From NCBI RefSeq assembly GCF_034440735.1, contig NZ_CP140098.1, positions 184,001 through 248,000 of the forward strand: a stretch of 64,000 bases of DNA, read 5' to 3'. The notes under the pieces were generated by a model. The model was not told the origin of the DNA. It ran no database searches and worked only from the letters and a program-made list of their open reading frames with translations. Made by a program: the position numbers and the translations under genes. Source of the stretch: Deinococcus sp. AB2017081 (GTDB taxonomy: Bacteria; Deinococcota; Deinococci; Deinococcales; Deinococcaceae). This document shows, piece after piece, positions 36,848 to 49,853 of this stretch (positions within the stretch are counted from its first letter, which is position 1; every line of letters begins with the position of its first letter).

Positions 36848-38073
36848 TGCGATCCTCCTGCGGTGGGCGCACCCTGCACAGGCGTGTCCCTCCAGTAGTC
36901 CGCCGCCTCGGGCAGCCGGAGGCTGCGCAGGTACGCGGCGATGTCGTCGATCTCGGTGTCCGTGAGCGTGCCGCCCTTCTGCACCTTGCCCTGGATCATG
37001 TAGTCGCCGCCGTCATAGCGGGGCATCAGCGCGCCGGGCTTCACGACGGGCGCGTGCTTGAGCCACGCGTGCAGCTGCTCGGCGGCCTGCTCGTCTTCCC
37101 AGCGCTCCTCGGTCATGGCCTCCCACATGCCGGCCCCCAGCGTGCGGCGGGTGCCGAAGAAGCTCAGGTCGGGGCCGGCGGCTCCGGCGGCTGTCGTGCC
37201 CTGCACGCGGTGGCACGCCGCGCACGCCTGGGCGCGGGTGCTGGCCTTGCCCTGCATGAACAGGGCGTAGCCACGCGCCTCGGCGCTGCCGGGGGCGGGT
37301 TCGGGCGCACGGTAGGCCTGCATGGCGCTGACAGTGGAGGCGTAACGATCCTGTTCCAGCACGACGACCTTGTAGCGCATGTTGGCGTGGCTCGCCCCGC
37401 ACAGCTGCGAGCAGTTGCCCTGGTACGCGCCGGCCCGGTCGGAGTCCACCGTCCAGACCTTGTTCACGGCGGGCATGGCGGCCCGCTGACCCCCGATGTT
37501 CGGGGCCCAGAACCCGTGGATCACGTCACCGCTCGTGATCGTCAGGGTCACGCCCTGCTTGGCCGGCATGATCATCTCGTTGCCGTTGGTGACGGTGCCG
37601 CCCGCCGCAGCGGTGGCGGCCGGATACGAGAAGTTCCACCAGAACTGCCGCGCCAGGACATCGATCTTCGGCGCCTGGGCGTCCACGGCATTCACCACGG
37701 CGAGGCTCTTGACCGCGAGCACGCTCAGACCGAAGACGATCAGCACGGGCACGACGACCAGCGCGACCTCCAGTCGGTTGTTGCCGTGGAACTGCGCGGG
37801 CGCGGCGTCGTGCTTGTCCTCACGGAACTTGTTGACCGTGTAGAACAGCGCGTACGACACGCCGATGAAGATGATGATCGACAGGGCGATGGCCCACAGG
37901 CTCATCCACCAGATCTCGCGGTTGTAGGCGGACGCGAAATCCCCGATCGAGAGCGATTGCCGGGTCTGCTGACAGCCGCTGAGCAGGGTCAGCAGGGGCA
38001 CGGCGGCCAGGACACCCAGTCGGCCAGCGCGTCCCCGGATGCCGCGTGAGCGGTCTTGGATGGTGTTCAACAT
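36844..38073 (-). CDS. coxB: Cytochrome c oxidase subunit II with fused cytochrome c (lipoprotein)
   Basis: A 409-residue protein. It has a lipoprotein signal with lipobox LLSGC (Cys34), two helices (about 52-80 and 100-122), and the CuA domain with ligands His186, Cys221, Cys225, His229 and Met232. A C-terminal cytochrome c has CAACH (haem Cys284, Cys287, His288). It passes electrons from soluble carriers to subunit I. The ATG at 38073 has AAAGGAG upstream; an earlier in-frame start at 38094 lies inside that site. Transcription may start at a TAAACT box (complement of 38095-38100). Confidence 0.5.
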
Positions 38074-38244
38074 CACTCCTTTCCTCTTGCCCACAGTTTA
38101 GTGCGTCGTGCGGGCCGATGTGCCGCGTGCGTCCCGGCTGGCGGCGCAGCACCGTGCTCCATCCCTACCGCTCGTTCAGGCATGATGCCCATGAGACACC
38201 ATGAGGGGCGGGCAAGTGTCCTGCCAGACCATCCCGCACGTCCG

Positions 38245-39179
38245 TCAGGCCAGCGCCGCGAACAGGATCCGGTCGGCCGCGCCGGCCACGAACAGCAGGG
38301 CCAGATACAGCATGGAGTACAGGTACAGCGGCACGGCCACCCGGCGCTCGACCACCTGCCCCGCCGCGACGTGCCGGTACAGCCGCCACGACAGCACCAG
38401 CAGCCACGCGCCCAGGGCGGCGGCCGCCACGAAGTACAGCGCCCCGACCTCATGGAAGAAGACCGGCATGACCGAGAGCACCACGGTATAGATCGCGTAC
38501 AGCCCGATCTGCGCCACGGTGAGTTTCTCGCCGTGTACCACCGGCAGCATGGGAATGCCGACCTCGCGGTATTCCTCCTTGATCATCAGGGCCAGGGCCC
38601 AGAAGTGCACGGGGGTCCAGAAGAAGATGATGGCGAACAGGAACCACGCGAACAGGTTCAGGTCGCCCGTCACCGCGGCCCAGCCGACCAGCGGCGGGAA
38701 GCACCCGGCCGCGCCGCCCAGCACGATGTTGTGCCACGTGTTGCGCTTGAGCAGGGCGGTGTACAGCCCCACGTAGGTCACGAAGCCCGCCAGACTCATC
38801 CATGCCGCCAGTGGCGTGGCCCAGATCCACAGCGCCGCGAAGGACAGCACCTGCAGCGCCGCGCCGAACGCGGCGGCGTCGCGCAGGGGAATCAGGCCGC
38901 TGGAGGTGGGGCGCTTCGCGGTGCGGGCCATCTTCAGGTCGATGTCCCGGTCGATGATCATGTTGAACACGCCCGCCGAACCTGCCGAGGCATATCCGGC
39001 CACGCTGACCACGATCAGCAGCCACAGCCCAGGCCAGCCCCGCTGCGCCATGAACATGGCGGTCACGGTCGTCCACAGCAGCAGACTGATGACCTTGGGC
39101 TTGGTGAGCGCCAGGTAATCGCGCCAGGTGGCCCGGACGGGGGCAGCGGGCAACATGGGCGTCACGCTATCAGAGGCCG

Positions 39180-39183
<4 letters not shown>
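38245..39183 (-). CDS. ctaB: Protohaem IX farnesyltransferase (haem O synthase) CtaB
   Basis: A 312-residue membrane prenyltransferase with about eight helices. The Asp-rich motif [15 protein letters not shown] binds farnesyl diphosphate through Mg, and KRNTWHNIV is a second conserved segment. It converts haem B to haem O, needed by the oxidase here. The ATG overlaps the stop of ctaA by 4 nt, so the pair is coupled. The 171-bp gap to coxB holds only a candidate coxB promoter. Confidence 0.5.
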
Positions 39184-40166
<983 letters not shown>

Positions 40167-40196
40167 CCACCGCCCCCCTGCCCGCCCCCGCGTCAC

Positions 40197-40220
40197 GCCC
40201 TCCGTCACCAGACGGAGGGC
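40197..40220 (-). promoter_or_regulatory. Perfect hairpin in the ctaA leader
   Basis: A 10-bp perfect stem (40197-40206 with 40211-40220) and an ACCA tetraloop sit about 31 nt before the ctaA start. The candidate -10 box TACAAT is the complement of 40245-40250. The hairpin would lie in the mRNA leader, where it could control stability or ribosome access. Confidence 0.5.
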
Positions 40221-40339
40221 GGGCGGCACCGGTCTACCTCCGCCATTGTAGGCACCACCTCCGGCCGATTGTCCCCTCGGGCGGCCCGCGTCCGGCGTGG
40301 ACACCTGCCCCGTACCTGTCCCCATAGACTGCGCGGGAT

Positions 40340-40816
40340 ATGGCGGAAACGGTCAACCAGTGGGCAGTCATCACCATCATCCTCAGTGGGGTGGCCCTGC
40401 TCACCGGGGTCTACTTCATCCGCCACGGCAACCGCGAGGCGCACATGCGGGCCATGATCGTGGCGTCCAGTCTCGCCACCATCTTTCTGGTGCTGTACCT
40501 GACCCGGCTGGGCCTGGGCTACGAGAAGAAGTACATCGGTCCGAACCGGGGCGCGTACTTCGCGCTGCTGATCAGCCACATCATCCTGGCCGCCGCGAAC
40601 CTGCCGCTCGCGCTGGGAGCTCTGTTCAACGCCTACAAGGGCCTGAAGGCCGCCGGGAACCTGGGCAACATCGACCTGCCGGCCGCGCGTGGCTACTTCA
40701 ACAAACACCGGGCGTGGGTGCGCTGGACGGTGCCCGTGTGGCTGTACGTGGCCGTAACCGGGTGGATCATCTACCTCCTGCTGGGCCGCTGGGGCGAAGT
40801 GATCAAGAACGGGTAG
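40340..40816 (+). CDS. DUF420 membrane protein (CtaM-like oxidase assembly factor)
   Basis: A 158-residue protein with four helices and conserved His-containing loops ([31 protein letters not shown]). DUF420 proteins such as Bacillus CtaM are needed for some haem-copper oxidases, and the location beside ctaA-ctaB supports that role. TAGACT (40325-40330) lies 9 nt before the ATG, with no ribosome site. The assembly role is inferred from family and context. Confidence 0.5.
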   Translation: MAETVNQWAVITIILSGVALLTGVYFIRHGNREAHMRAMIVASSLATIFLVLYLTRLGLGYEKKYIGPNRGAYFALLISHIILAAANLPLALGALFNAYKGLKAAGNLGNIDLPAARGYFNKHRAWVRWTVPVWLYVAVTGWIIYLLLGRWGEVIKNG

Positions 40817-40908
40817 GGACAGGGATGAGGCCTGGGGAGCGCCACGGGGCTGTTGAGCGGGCATTCAGGAAGGGCGGGGTGCCCGCAGCACGGGCCTAGA
40901 CTGCGCCG

Positions 40909-42159
40909 GTGAGCGCGTCCCCCCTGCCTGATACGTCCAGCCGCGCTGTCCTGCAACTTCCCGAATTCCGCGCCATGCTGCTGGCCGCCGTGACCAGCAC
41001 CCTGGCCGGGCGTGCGGTCGCCCTGACGGTCGCGTATCAGCTGTACCAGATCACCAAAGACCCGCTGACGCTGGGGGTGCTGGGGCTGGTCGAGGCGATC
41101 CCGGCCCTGAGCCTCGCGCTGCTGGGGGGCGTGGTGGCCGACCGGAACGACCGCCGCCGGATCCTACTCGCCACGATCACGGTCGAGATCCTGTGCGCGG
41201 GCGGCTTCGCGCTGTATGCGCCGCATGCCGCGCAGCTCGGCATCTGGCCGATCCTGGCCCTGATCTTCACGCTGGGGGTCGCTCGCGGCTTTTCCGACCC
41301 GGCCCTTCCCGCGTTCCAGGCTCAGGTCGTGCCGCGCGAGCTGCTGCTGCGGGCCAGCGCGTGGCGATCCAGTGCGTGGCAGGCCGCCGCGATCATCGGG
41401 CCGGCGCTGGGCGGCGTGCTGTATGCGTCTGTCGGCGCGGCCGGGGCCTACGTCTTCGCCTTCGTGCTGTTTCTGGTGTCGCTGGCCGCCGTGATGACCG
41501 TGAAGCCCAAGCCCCGGCCGAAGTTCACGCCCGGTGAGCCCGTGTGGGACAGCGTGAAGGTCGGACTGGCCTTCGTGGTGCAGCGGCAGGTGCTGGTCGG
41601 CAGCATGGCGCTGGATCTGTTCTCGGTGCTGTTCGGCGGTGCGGTCGCCCTGCTGCCCATCTTCGCGTCGGACATCCTGGCGGTCGGCCCGGTCGGGCTG
41701 GGCGTGCTGGTCGCGGCCCCCAGCGTCGGGGCGCTGGTCATCATGCTGTACGCCACGAAGCATCCACCGGGCCGGAACGCGGGCCGCACGCTGCTGCTGG
41801 CCGTCGCCGGCTTCGGCGTGTGCATGGTCACCTTCGGCCTGTCGCGCAATTTTGCCCTGAGTGTGGCGGCCCTGATCTTTGCCGGCGTGTTCGACGGCAT
41901 CAGCATGGTCATCCGCAGCGCCACGTTGCAACTGAAAGCCCCGGATCACATGCGCGGGCGCGTAAACGCCGTGAGTGGCATGTTCATCGGGGCCAGCAAC
42001 GAACTGGGGGCCTTCGAGAGCGGGATCGCCGCGAAACTCCTGGGCACCGCCCGCAGCGTATGGCTGGGCGGGATCGTCACCCTGATCGTCGTCGGCGTAA
42101 CCGCGTATCTGGCCCCGGAACTGCGGGCCATGGATCTGACGGATGTGGCGGAGGACTGA
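40909..42159 (+). CDS. MFS transporter (EntS-like)
   Basis: A 416-residue transporter with about 12 helices. The N-terminus is [30 protein letters not shown] is motif A, and [16 protein letters not shown] follows; the form resembles EntS-type siderophore or drug exporters. TAGACT (40897-40902) lies 6 nt before a GTG start, so this is a leaderless gene with a GTG codon. No siderophore genes are near. The substrate is unknown. Confidence 0.5.
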   Translation: MSASPLPDTSSRAVLQLPEFRAMLLAAVTSTLAGRAVALTVAYQLYQITKDPLTLGVLGLVEAIPALSLALLGGVVADRNDRRRILLATITVEILCAGGFALYAPHAAQLGIWPILALIFTLGVARGFSDPALPAFQAQVVPRELLLRASAWRSSAWQAAAIIGPALGGVLYASVGAAGAYVFAFVLFLVSLAAVMTVKPKPRPKFTPGEPVWDSVKVGLAFVVQRQVLVGSMALDLFSVLFGGAVALLPIFASDILAVGPVGLGVLVAAPSVGALVIMLYATKHPPGRNAGRTLLLAVAGFGVCMVTFGLSRNFALSVAALIFAGVFDGISMVIRSATLQLKAPDHMRGRVNAVSGMFIGASNELGAFESGIAAKLLGTARSVWLGGIVTLIVVGVTAYLAPELRAMDLTDVAED

Positions 42160-42185
42160 GGCGGGGCGACGTAGAATTCCTCAGT

Positions 42186-42296
42186 CACCTTCGGTGCCAG
42201 CTTCCCTCAAGGGGAGCCAAGAAGGCGTGGCAGCGCTATTTCCTTGCCTCCCCTTAAGGGGAGGTGCCCCGGAGGGGCGGAGGGGTTGGCACGCGG
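42186..42296. repeat. Family C extragenic repeat
   Basis: Contains CTCCCCTTAAGGGGAG (palindromic) followed by GGTGCCCCGGAGGGGCGGAG and GGGTT. A close copy of the second part lies at 51841-51868. It sits between the MFS gene and the convergent hypothetical gene, whose transcripts may end here. Confidence 0.5.
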
Positions 42297-42339
42297 CCCA
42301 GCTGCACTTCCAAGCTTCGCATACGATCTGATTTTGCTT

Positions 42340-42783
42340 TCACAAGTAGTCGAAATACCGTTGAAACCATGTGGTATCTGCCCAGCCTCGTAAGTGACTG
42401 TTGATTCCATCATAGGGATGATCCACCTGTTCCGGATGTAATGCGACGTAGTTATGTTCGCGCAACAGAGTGAGCAATTCAGGCGGAAAACTTTGGCTGG
42501 TGAGTGCTCGTACGTTGTCCGTGAAACCAAGAACCATCATGCCAAAGCTTGAGAACCGTAGGCCCACCGCTCTCTGACCGGGCCGCTCTGTCCAGAGGTC
42601 AGCGAAGAAGGAAGCATCCTGTACCTGCTCGTCAAGCGTGAAGTGCAGTTTGAGGGTCTCTCGGACGCTATCAGACAAGACCTTGACTCGCCTCAATCCG
42701 GCGTCACGGTCGAAGTCTAGCGGCGCTTCCCAGGCTTTTGGATCGTCGAGACTGAGCAGCAACTCGTGAAGCGCCGGTGGCAT
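42340..42783 (-). CDS. Hypothetical protein, lower GC than neighbours
   Basis: A 147-residue protein I do not recognise. It is acidic, without helices or signal peptide, and has aromatic-rich segments ([33 protein letters not shown]). Codon use is less GC-rich than in neighbours, suggesting acquisition. A CACAAT box 6 nt before the ATG resembles a leaderless -10. Size and composition are like orphan immunity proteins, but no toxin lies nearby and this is speculation. It is convergent with the MFS gene and divergent from panB. Confidence 0.5.
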   Translation of the reverse strand: MPPALHELLLSLDDPKAWEAPLDFDRDAGLRRVKVLSDSVRETLKLHFTLDEQVQDASFFADLWTERPGQRAVGLRFSSFGMMVLGFTDNVRALTSQSFPPELLTLLREHNYVALHPEQVDHPYDGINSHLRGWADTTWFQRYFDYL

Positions 42784-42894
42784 CCTCTGATTGTGCCATC
42801 AAGCGGCGTCGGCTCGACTCCCGCTCTTTGGATGGTCGCTTCATCGCCCCCGCCCCCAACCGGCTCTCCCCTCCCCCTCTGCTACCCTCCCCTC

Positions 42895-43716
42895 ATGAAA
42901 CGCAGCATTCCGGAGTTGCAGCACTCCGAGCAGGCGCTGGTCATGGTCACCGCCTACGACTATCCCGGCGGGAGGCACGCGCAGGCGGCGGGCGTTGACC
43001 TGATCCTGGTGGGCGACTCCTTGGGCAACGTGGTGCTGGGCTACGACAGCACCGCGCCGGTCACGCTGGGCGACATGATCCACCACGCCCGCGCCGTGCG
43101 CCGGGGGGCACCGGACACCTTCATGGTGGTGGATCTGCCGTTCGGGACGTACCACACGGGTACCCAGGACGCGATGCGGGCGGCCGTGAAGGTCATCCAG
43201 GAGACGGGCGCGGACGCCGTGAAGATGGAGGGCGCGACCACCGAGATCCTTCAGGTCGTGGACAACCTGACCCGCAACGGCATTCCCGTGATGGGCCACG
43301 TGGGCCTGATGCCGCAGACCGCGACCGCACAGGGCGGACTGCGCGTGCAGGGCAAGGACGACGACACCGCCCGCCGCACCCTGGAGGGGGCCGTGGCGCT
43401 CGAAGCGGCTGGGGCCTTCGCGGTGGTGCTGGAGGCGATTCCAGCCCGGCTGGCGAAGCTGATCAGTGACCGCCTGCACGTCCCGACCATCGGCATCGGC
43501 GCGGGGGTGAACTGCGACGGGCAGGTGCTCGTGACGCATGACCTGCTGGGCGTGTACGAGGGCGAGGACAAGAAGATCGCCCGGCGCTACGCCGAGATCG
43601 GGAAACTCTCGCGTGAGGCCATCGAGCAGTACGCCGCCGACGTGCGGGCCCGGGCTTTCCCCACGCGGGAGAATTCCTTCGTGATGAAGGACGACGTGCT
43701 GGACAAGCTGTACTGA
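42895..43716 (+). CDS. panB: 3-methyl-2-oxobutanoate hydroxymethyltransferase (PanB)
   Basis: A 273-residue Pan[46 protein letters not shown] and [16 protein letters not shown]. It makes ketopantoate from 2-oxoisovalerate and 5,10-methylene-THF, the first step to pantothenate and CoA. TACCCT (42883-42888) lies 6 nt before the ATG, with no ribosome site. No other pantothenate gene is adjacent. The downstream repeat (43717-43772) probably ends the transcript. Confidence 0.5.
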   Translation: MKRSIPELQHSEQALVMVTAYDYPGGRHAQAAGVDLILVGDSLGNVVLGYDSTAPVTLGDMIHHARAVRRGAPDTFMVVDLPFGTYHTGTQDAMRAAVKVIQETGADAVKMEGATTEILQVVDNLTRNGIPVMGHVGLMPQTATAQGGLRVQGKDDDTARRTLEGAVALEAAGAFAVVLEAIPARLAKLISDRLHVPTIGIGAGVNCDGQVLVTHDLLGVYEGEDKKIARRYAEIGKLSREAIEQYAADVRARAFPTRENSFVMKDDVLDKLY

Positions 43717-43772
43717 GGGAGCGGACAGCGGAGGGCAGAGAGCCGAGGGCTGACCTCCGCCTCTGCCCTCGC
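43717..43772. repeat. Family B repeat, copy 2
   Basis: GAGGGCAGAG (43731-43740) and CTCTGCCCTC (43761-43770) form a perfect 10-bp stem with a 20-nt loop just after panB. It is the same unit as the copies at 34232 and 44239. Confidence 0.5.
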
Positions 43773-43785
43773 GGTTTGCAACAAA

Positions 43786-43823
43786 ACATCTGGCACCAAC
43801 CACCACTATCTATTGACATCTGG
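43786..43823. promoter_or_regulatory. Direct repeat before the HTH gene
   Basis: ACATCTGG occurs at 43786-43793 and 43816-43823, 30 bp apart, the second inside TTGACATCTGGTATCA. They flank the likely promoter of the HTH gene at 43870 and may be binding sites for it. Confidence 0.5.
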
Positions 43824-43869
43824 TATCATTTGCCGCAAGATAGCCGCACCTGACATCAGGGAGGATCGG

Positions 43870-44235
43870 ATGGATGAAGTGTTCACGCTGGAGGAACTGG
43901 CGGCCTTCCTGAAGGTCAGCGAGACCACCGCGTACCAGCTGGTGCGCGGCGGAGCGGTGCCCGGACGCAAGGTCGGGCGGGAGTGGCGCTTTCTGAAGGC
44001 GCGGGTGATCGAGTGGCTGATGCAGGCCGGAGGAGACGACATGGAACACAGTGACGCAGTGCAGCGCGACGGCTTCGGCGGGGAATTCATGATCGAGGAC
44101 GGCCAGGAGAAGGTCGCCCTGTGGCTGCCCATGACCCGAGAGGAAAAGGCCGCCCAGATCGAGAAGGCGCAGCGCGAGGGCGTGAACGTCAGTGACCTCG
44201 TGACGGCGTACCTGCGGGACTGGGCCAGGGCGTAA
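43870..44235 (+). CDS. Excisionase-type helix-turn-helix protein
   Basis: A 121-residue protein starting at the ATG preceded by GGGAGG. The N-terminal half is an excisionase-family HTH (FTLEELAAFLKVSETTAYQL, GREWRFLKARVIEWL); the C-terminal half is charged and unknown (PMTREEKAAQIEKAQREG). No integrase or phage genes are near, so it is more likely a chromosomal regulator than a phage excisionase. Repeated ACATCTGG sites upstream suggest autoregulation. It converges on gdh, with a strong hairpin between them. Confidence 0.5.
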   Translation: MDEVFTLEELAAFLKVSETTAYQLVRGGAVPGRKVGREWRFLKARVIEWLMQAGGDDMEHSDAVQRDGFGGEFMIEDGQEKVALWLPMTREEKAAQIEKAQREGVNVSDLVTAYLRDWARA

Positions 44236-44238
44236 CAA

Positions 44239-44306
44239 CGCAGACGGCAGAGGGCCGAGAGCTAGGATCGTCAGCTCTCGGCCCTCTGCTGTCCGCCCTC
44301 TGCGGC
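44239..44306. terminator. Family B repeat, copy 3, acting as bidirectional terminator
   Basis: A perfect 17-bp stem (44247-44263 with 44273-44289) and a 9-nt loop lie between the convergent HTH and gdh genes, with an outer CGCAGA/TCTGCG pair. It is the best-formed copy of the GCAGAGGGC family. No T-run is present. Confidence 0.5.
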
Positions 44307-44317
44307 GCGTCAGCGCC

Positions 44318-45640
<1,323 letters not shown>

Positions 45641-45731
45641 TGGGGAACTCCTTGAATGGAAACGGTGGTGGATGCGGCGCTCCGCGGTGCGGCTGTGCAG
45701 GTCGGCCCCCGGGGGTCTGCCCTCTGCGCCC

Positions 45732-46976
<1,245 letters not shown>

Positions 46977-47282
46977 TCGCTGGTCTCCTTCTCGGGCCGC
47001 GCCACGGCTGGGCGGCCATGATGTGCTGCATTGACTTCCGGAGCATACACGCATAGACAACTGCGGCGGCGCAGGACAGCCCCTCCGGAGGGGGCAGGTG
47101 CCTGACGTGGGGCCGCCCCCATCCTCACCGGGAGATCCGGCGGCGTCAACCCCCGAAAAGGACGACATACACGTGAAAAATGGGAATCGGTTCCACCGCG
47201 ACCCCGGCAGCCGCGCCGAACCAGTACCTGGCAAATGGAAGTCACCGTCCGGAAGAGGTGGACGGCGATGCTCCAGCGCAGG
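46977..47282. other. Intergenic gap between gdhA and the polyprenyl synthase gene
   Basis: About 306 bp without a gene. It holds the gdhA ribosome site and a palindrome CCCCTCCGGAGGGG near 47082. I see no clear promoter boxes or repeat-family copy. Confidence 0.5.
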
Positions 47283-48257
47283 TCAGCGGGCCCGTTCGAT
47301 CTCGCGCGTCGCCAGGCGTTCCAGTTCGGCGCGGGCCTCGGACATTGGGAAGACAGCCAGGGCCTGCACGGCCAGCGCGGCCCGGCGGCGGATCTCCTGG
47401 CGCGTCCGGTCGAAGGCGCCCGTCTCCAGGGCCAGGTCGCGCACAGTCATCACGTCGCCCGGCTGCGCGGCGCGGCGTTCCAGTACCGCCCGCACCTGCG
47501 CGCCGTGGGGGCCGTCCAGCAGGTACAGCAGCGGCAGCGTGGCCTTGCCCTCGCGCAGGTCGCCGCCCACCGGCTTGCCAATCACGGCCTCGTCGCCCGC
47601 CAGATCCAGCAGGTCGTCCTGCATCTGGAAGGCCAGCCCGTACTCTCGCCCGAAGGTCGCCAGGGCCGCCTGCTGTTCCGGTGTGGCGCCGAACAGCAGC
47701 GCCGGGCTGCGGGCGGCGAGTTCGGTCAGGGCGGCCGTCTTGCCATGGATGACGTCCAGGTAGTGGGTCATGGCGTACTCCTGGTATGCCGCCACCTGGA
47801 ATTGCAAGACCTCGCCCTCGCAGATCACGCTGGCGGTCTCGCCGAAGGCGCGGGTCAGCGCCGGGCCGCCGGGCATGCCCGCCAGCAGGATCAGGAGCCG
47901 CGAGAGCATGAAGTCGCCGCTCATGACGCTGACCACATTGCCGAATCGTCGGAACGCCGCCTCGTGGCCCCGGCGCGTGTCGGCGTCGTCGATCAGGTCG
48001 TCGTGCAGCAGCGACGCCGAGTGGAGCAGTTCCACACACACGCCCAGATCGACGACGTGCGGCCACGCCGGGCCCTCCGGAGCTGCGCCCAGCAGCTGCG
48101 CGGACAGGTACGTGATCAGGGGCCGCGTGCGCTTGCCGCCCGCCGCGACCAGATCCTCACCGATCAGTTCGATGAACTCCACCTTCGAGCGCAGCACGCT
48201 TCTGAGCCGCGTCTCGAACGCGGCATCCGGCACGCTCAGGGCTGCCCAGGTGGTCAC
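47283..48257 (-). CDS. Polyprenyl (trans-isoprenyl) diphosphate synthase
   Basis: A 324-residue class I prenyl synthase. It has the first Asp-rich motif LLHDDLIDDAD (about 78-88) and the second motif FQMQDDLLDLAG (about 205), with GGKRTRPLITYL near the N-terminus. It extends isoprenyl diphosphates, presumably for the menaquinone side chain or carotenoids; chain length cannot be read from the sequence. The GTG start at 48257 is 6 nt after a TATACT box (complement of 48264-48269), a leaderless promoter; a longer reading frame upstream lacks support. Confidence 0.5.
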   Translation of the reverse strand: MTTWAALSVPDAAFETRLRSVLRSKVEFIELIGEDLVAAGGKRTRPLITYLSAQLLGAAPEGPAWPHVVDLGVCVELLHSASLLHDDLIDDADTRRGHEAAFRRFGNVVSVMSGDFMLSRLLILLAGMPGGPALTRAFGETASVICEGEVLQFQVAAYQEYAMTHYLDVIHGKTAALTELAARSPALLFGATPEQQAALATFGREYGLAFQMQDDLLDLAGDEAVIGKPVGGDLREGKATLPLLYLLDGPHGAQVRAVLERRAAQPGDVMTVRDLALETGAFDRTRQEIRRRAALAVQALAVFPMSEARAELERLATREIERAR

Positions 48258-48489
48258 GTCCGGAGTATAGGAAATCCGCTCTAGGCAAACGTACCGCGTG
48301 CTGCTGTCCGCCAGGGCCGACGCCACCGCCGGACACGGTGCAGGACAACACGGTGCAGGACACTCCATCGGCCCGCGACCTCCGGATCACCCCCGCCTGG
48401 GGGATCGATCCCCACCCCTGCCCCGCATGAACGCTGTCGGGACGTTCTCCCTGCCCACCTGCCAGGGTGCCGTGCTACAACGTCAGCAT

Positions 48490-49080
48490 ATGGAAAGTGT
48501 CGTTGCCCTGTTCCGCGAACCCACCCAGGCCCAGCAGGCGCTCGAGGCACTGAAGACCGGCGGTTTCCAGCGCGATCATCTGGGCTTCGCCCTGTCCGAC
48601 GTGGTCGCCGAGAACGACATCGCCCAGGCGACCGGCGTGAGCCCCGAGGCTGGTGCTCCCGGTGGCACCGGCAGCGTGATCAAGGGCGCGGTGATGGGCG
48701 TGGTCGGCGGCCTGCTCATGACCGTGCCGATCTGGGGGCTGCTGGGCCTGTTTTCTCAGACCCGCGTGTATGCCGAGGGCGGACTGCTGGGTGTGCTGTT
48801 CGGCGTCATCGGCGGCGCGGCGCTGGGCGGCCTGTTCGGGGCGCTGGCCGGCAGCGACCACGGCGACTACGTGAAGCTGCTGCGCACCATGGGCGTGCCC
48901 GCCGCACAGGCCGAGCGCTTCCAGGCGGCGCTGCACGGCGGCCACACCATGGTGATCGCCCGGGATCCCAGCGGCACCCGTGGCGACGAGGCCCTGTCCC
49001 TGATGCGCCGCCACGGCGCAGTGCGCCTGGAAGACGCCCTGGGCAGCGGGCAGATGCAGAGCGAACGCACCGGCCACTGA
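48490..49080 (+). CDS. General stress protein-like membrane protein
   Basis: A 196-residue protein: an N-terminal domain of the general-stress-17M type (MESVVALFREPTQAQQALEAL, GFQRDHLGFALSD), then a Gly-rich double helix (about 60-115: VMGVVGGLLMTVPIWGLLGL and GVIGGAALGGLFGALAG) that may be a glycine-zipper membrane element. A C-terminal part (VPAAQAERFQAALHGGHTM) follows. The function is unknown; relatives respond to osmotic or oxidative stress. The ATG follows TACAAC by 8 nt, a weak leaderless box. Confidence 0.5.
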   Translation: MESVVALFREPTQAQQALEALKTGGFQRDHLGFALSDVVAENDIAQATGVSPEAGAPGGTGSVIKGAVMGVVGGLLMTVPIWGLLGLFSQTRVYAEGGLLGVLFGVIGGAALGGLFGALAGSDHGDYVKLLRTMGVPAAQAERFQAALHGGHTMVIARDPSGTRGDEALSLMRRHGAVRLEDALGSGQMQSERTGH

Positions 49081-49096
49081 GCGCAGTCCCGTGCAG

Positions 49097-49131
49097 AACC
49101 GCCCCCAGCACCGTCAGTGCCGGGGGCGGTT
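49097..49131. terminator. Bidirectional terminator between the stress gene and pabC
   Basis: A 10-bp stem (49097-49106 with 49122-49131) enclosing an inner GCAC/GTGC hairpin separates the convergent genes. Confidence 0.5.
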
Positions 49132-49853
49132 CATGCTGTGGATGTCGCGGGGTCGTCCTCCGGCCACACCAGCGCGTCGTCCGTGGTCTGCGGCCAGCGC
49201 ACTGGAAGCTCCAGCGACAGCCCTGGCCCGTCCAGCCGCCGCACCGGCACGACGCCCACGCCGCTGCCGCACAGCCACGCGCCGGTCATGCGCGGCAGGT
49301 CGGTGACCGACACGGCCCGCTGCACATGGGGCCGCCCCGCCAGGAACGCGGCGCGGGTCACGCCGGGCAGACCGCCTGCCGGGCACACCAGTTCGCCGTC
49401 CAGCTCCAGCAGCGGCGATGTGCGGCTGCCGTCCACGACGTGTCCCGCCGCGTCGGTCAGCCAGCCCTCGAAGGCGGGCGCGGCCTGCTGCGCGGCCAGC
49501 CGGTACGGCACATAGTTGCCGGTCTTGTGGACTCCCAGCTGCGGATGCACCTGCACGCCCGTGAGGCGCACGTCCACGCCGCCGACCGGCGGGAGACCCG
49601 GCGTCAGGGGCCGGTGCGACCAGAACGTGCCGGACGCCGTGACCGTGAGCCGCAGCAGGCCCCACGGCAGGATGTCCAGGTCGGGCAGCACGGTCTGTGG
49701 TACGGGCAGGCCCAGGAATGCGCAGGTGTCGTGCAGCCGGGCCAGGTGTGCGTCAGGCAGCAGGGGACGACCGTGGCGCGTGCGAACCGTCGTGAACGCG
49801 GACTCGCCGTGCAGCCACGCGGGGCTGTCCACACCCTCTGGCAGCGCCCTCAC
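49131..49853 (-). CDS. pabC: Class IV aminotransferase, probable aminodeoxychorismate lyase
   Basis: A 240-residue PLP-fold enzyme with WLHGESAFTTVRTRHGRPL at the N-terminus, VHKTGNYVPYRLAAQQ (the Lys that binds PLP) and LELDGELVCPAGGLPGVTR. It should cleave aminodeoxychorismate to p-aminobenzoate and pyruvate in folate synthesis. The GTG start overlaps the stop of the fused pabB/A gene by 4 nt, so the genes are coupled. D-amino acid or branched-chain aminotransferase activity cannot be excluded. Confidence 0.5.
   Translation of the reverse strand: MRALPEGVDSPAWLHGESAFTTVRTRHGRPLLPDAHLARLHDTCAFLGLPVPQTVLPDLDILPWGLLRLTVTASGTFWSHRPLTPGLPPVGGVDVRLTGVQVHPQLGVHKTGNYVPYRLAAQQAAPAFEGWLTDAAGHVVDGSRTSPLLELDGELVCPAGGLPGVTRAAFLAGRPHVQRAVSVTDLPRMTGAWLCGSGVGVVPVRRLDGPGLSLELPVRWPQTTDDALVWPEDDPATSTA

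Noticed and set aside
38074..38244. Small open frames between ctaB and coxB
   Set aside because: They lack ribosome sites and family motifs, and overlap the likely coxB promoter region.
43870..44235. Excisionase as a sign of a prophage or integrated element
   Set aside because: No integrase, att-like repeats or phage genes are nearby, and its composition matches the chromosome.
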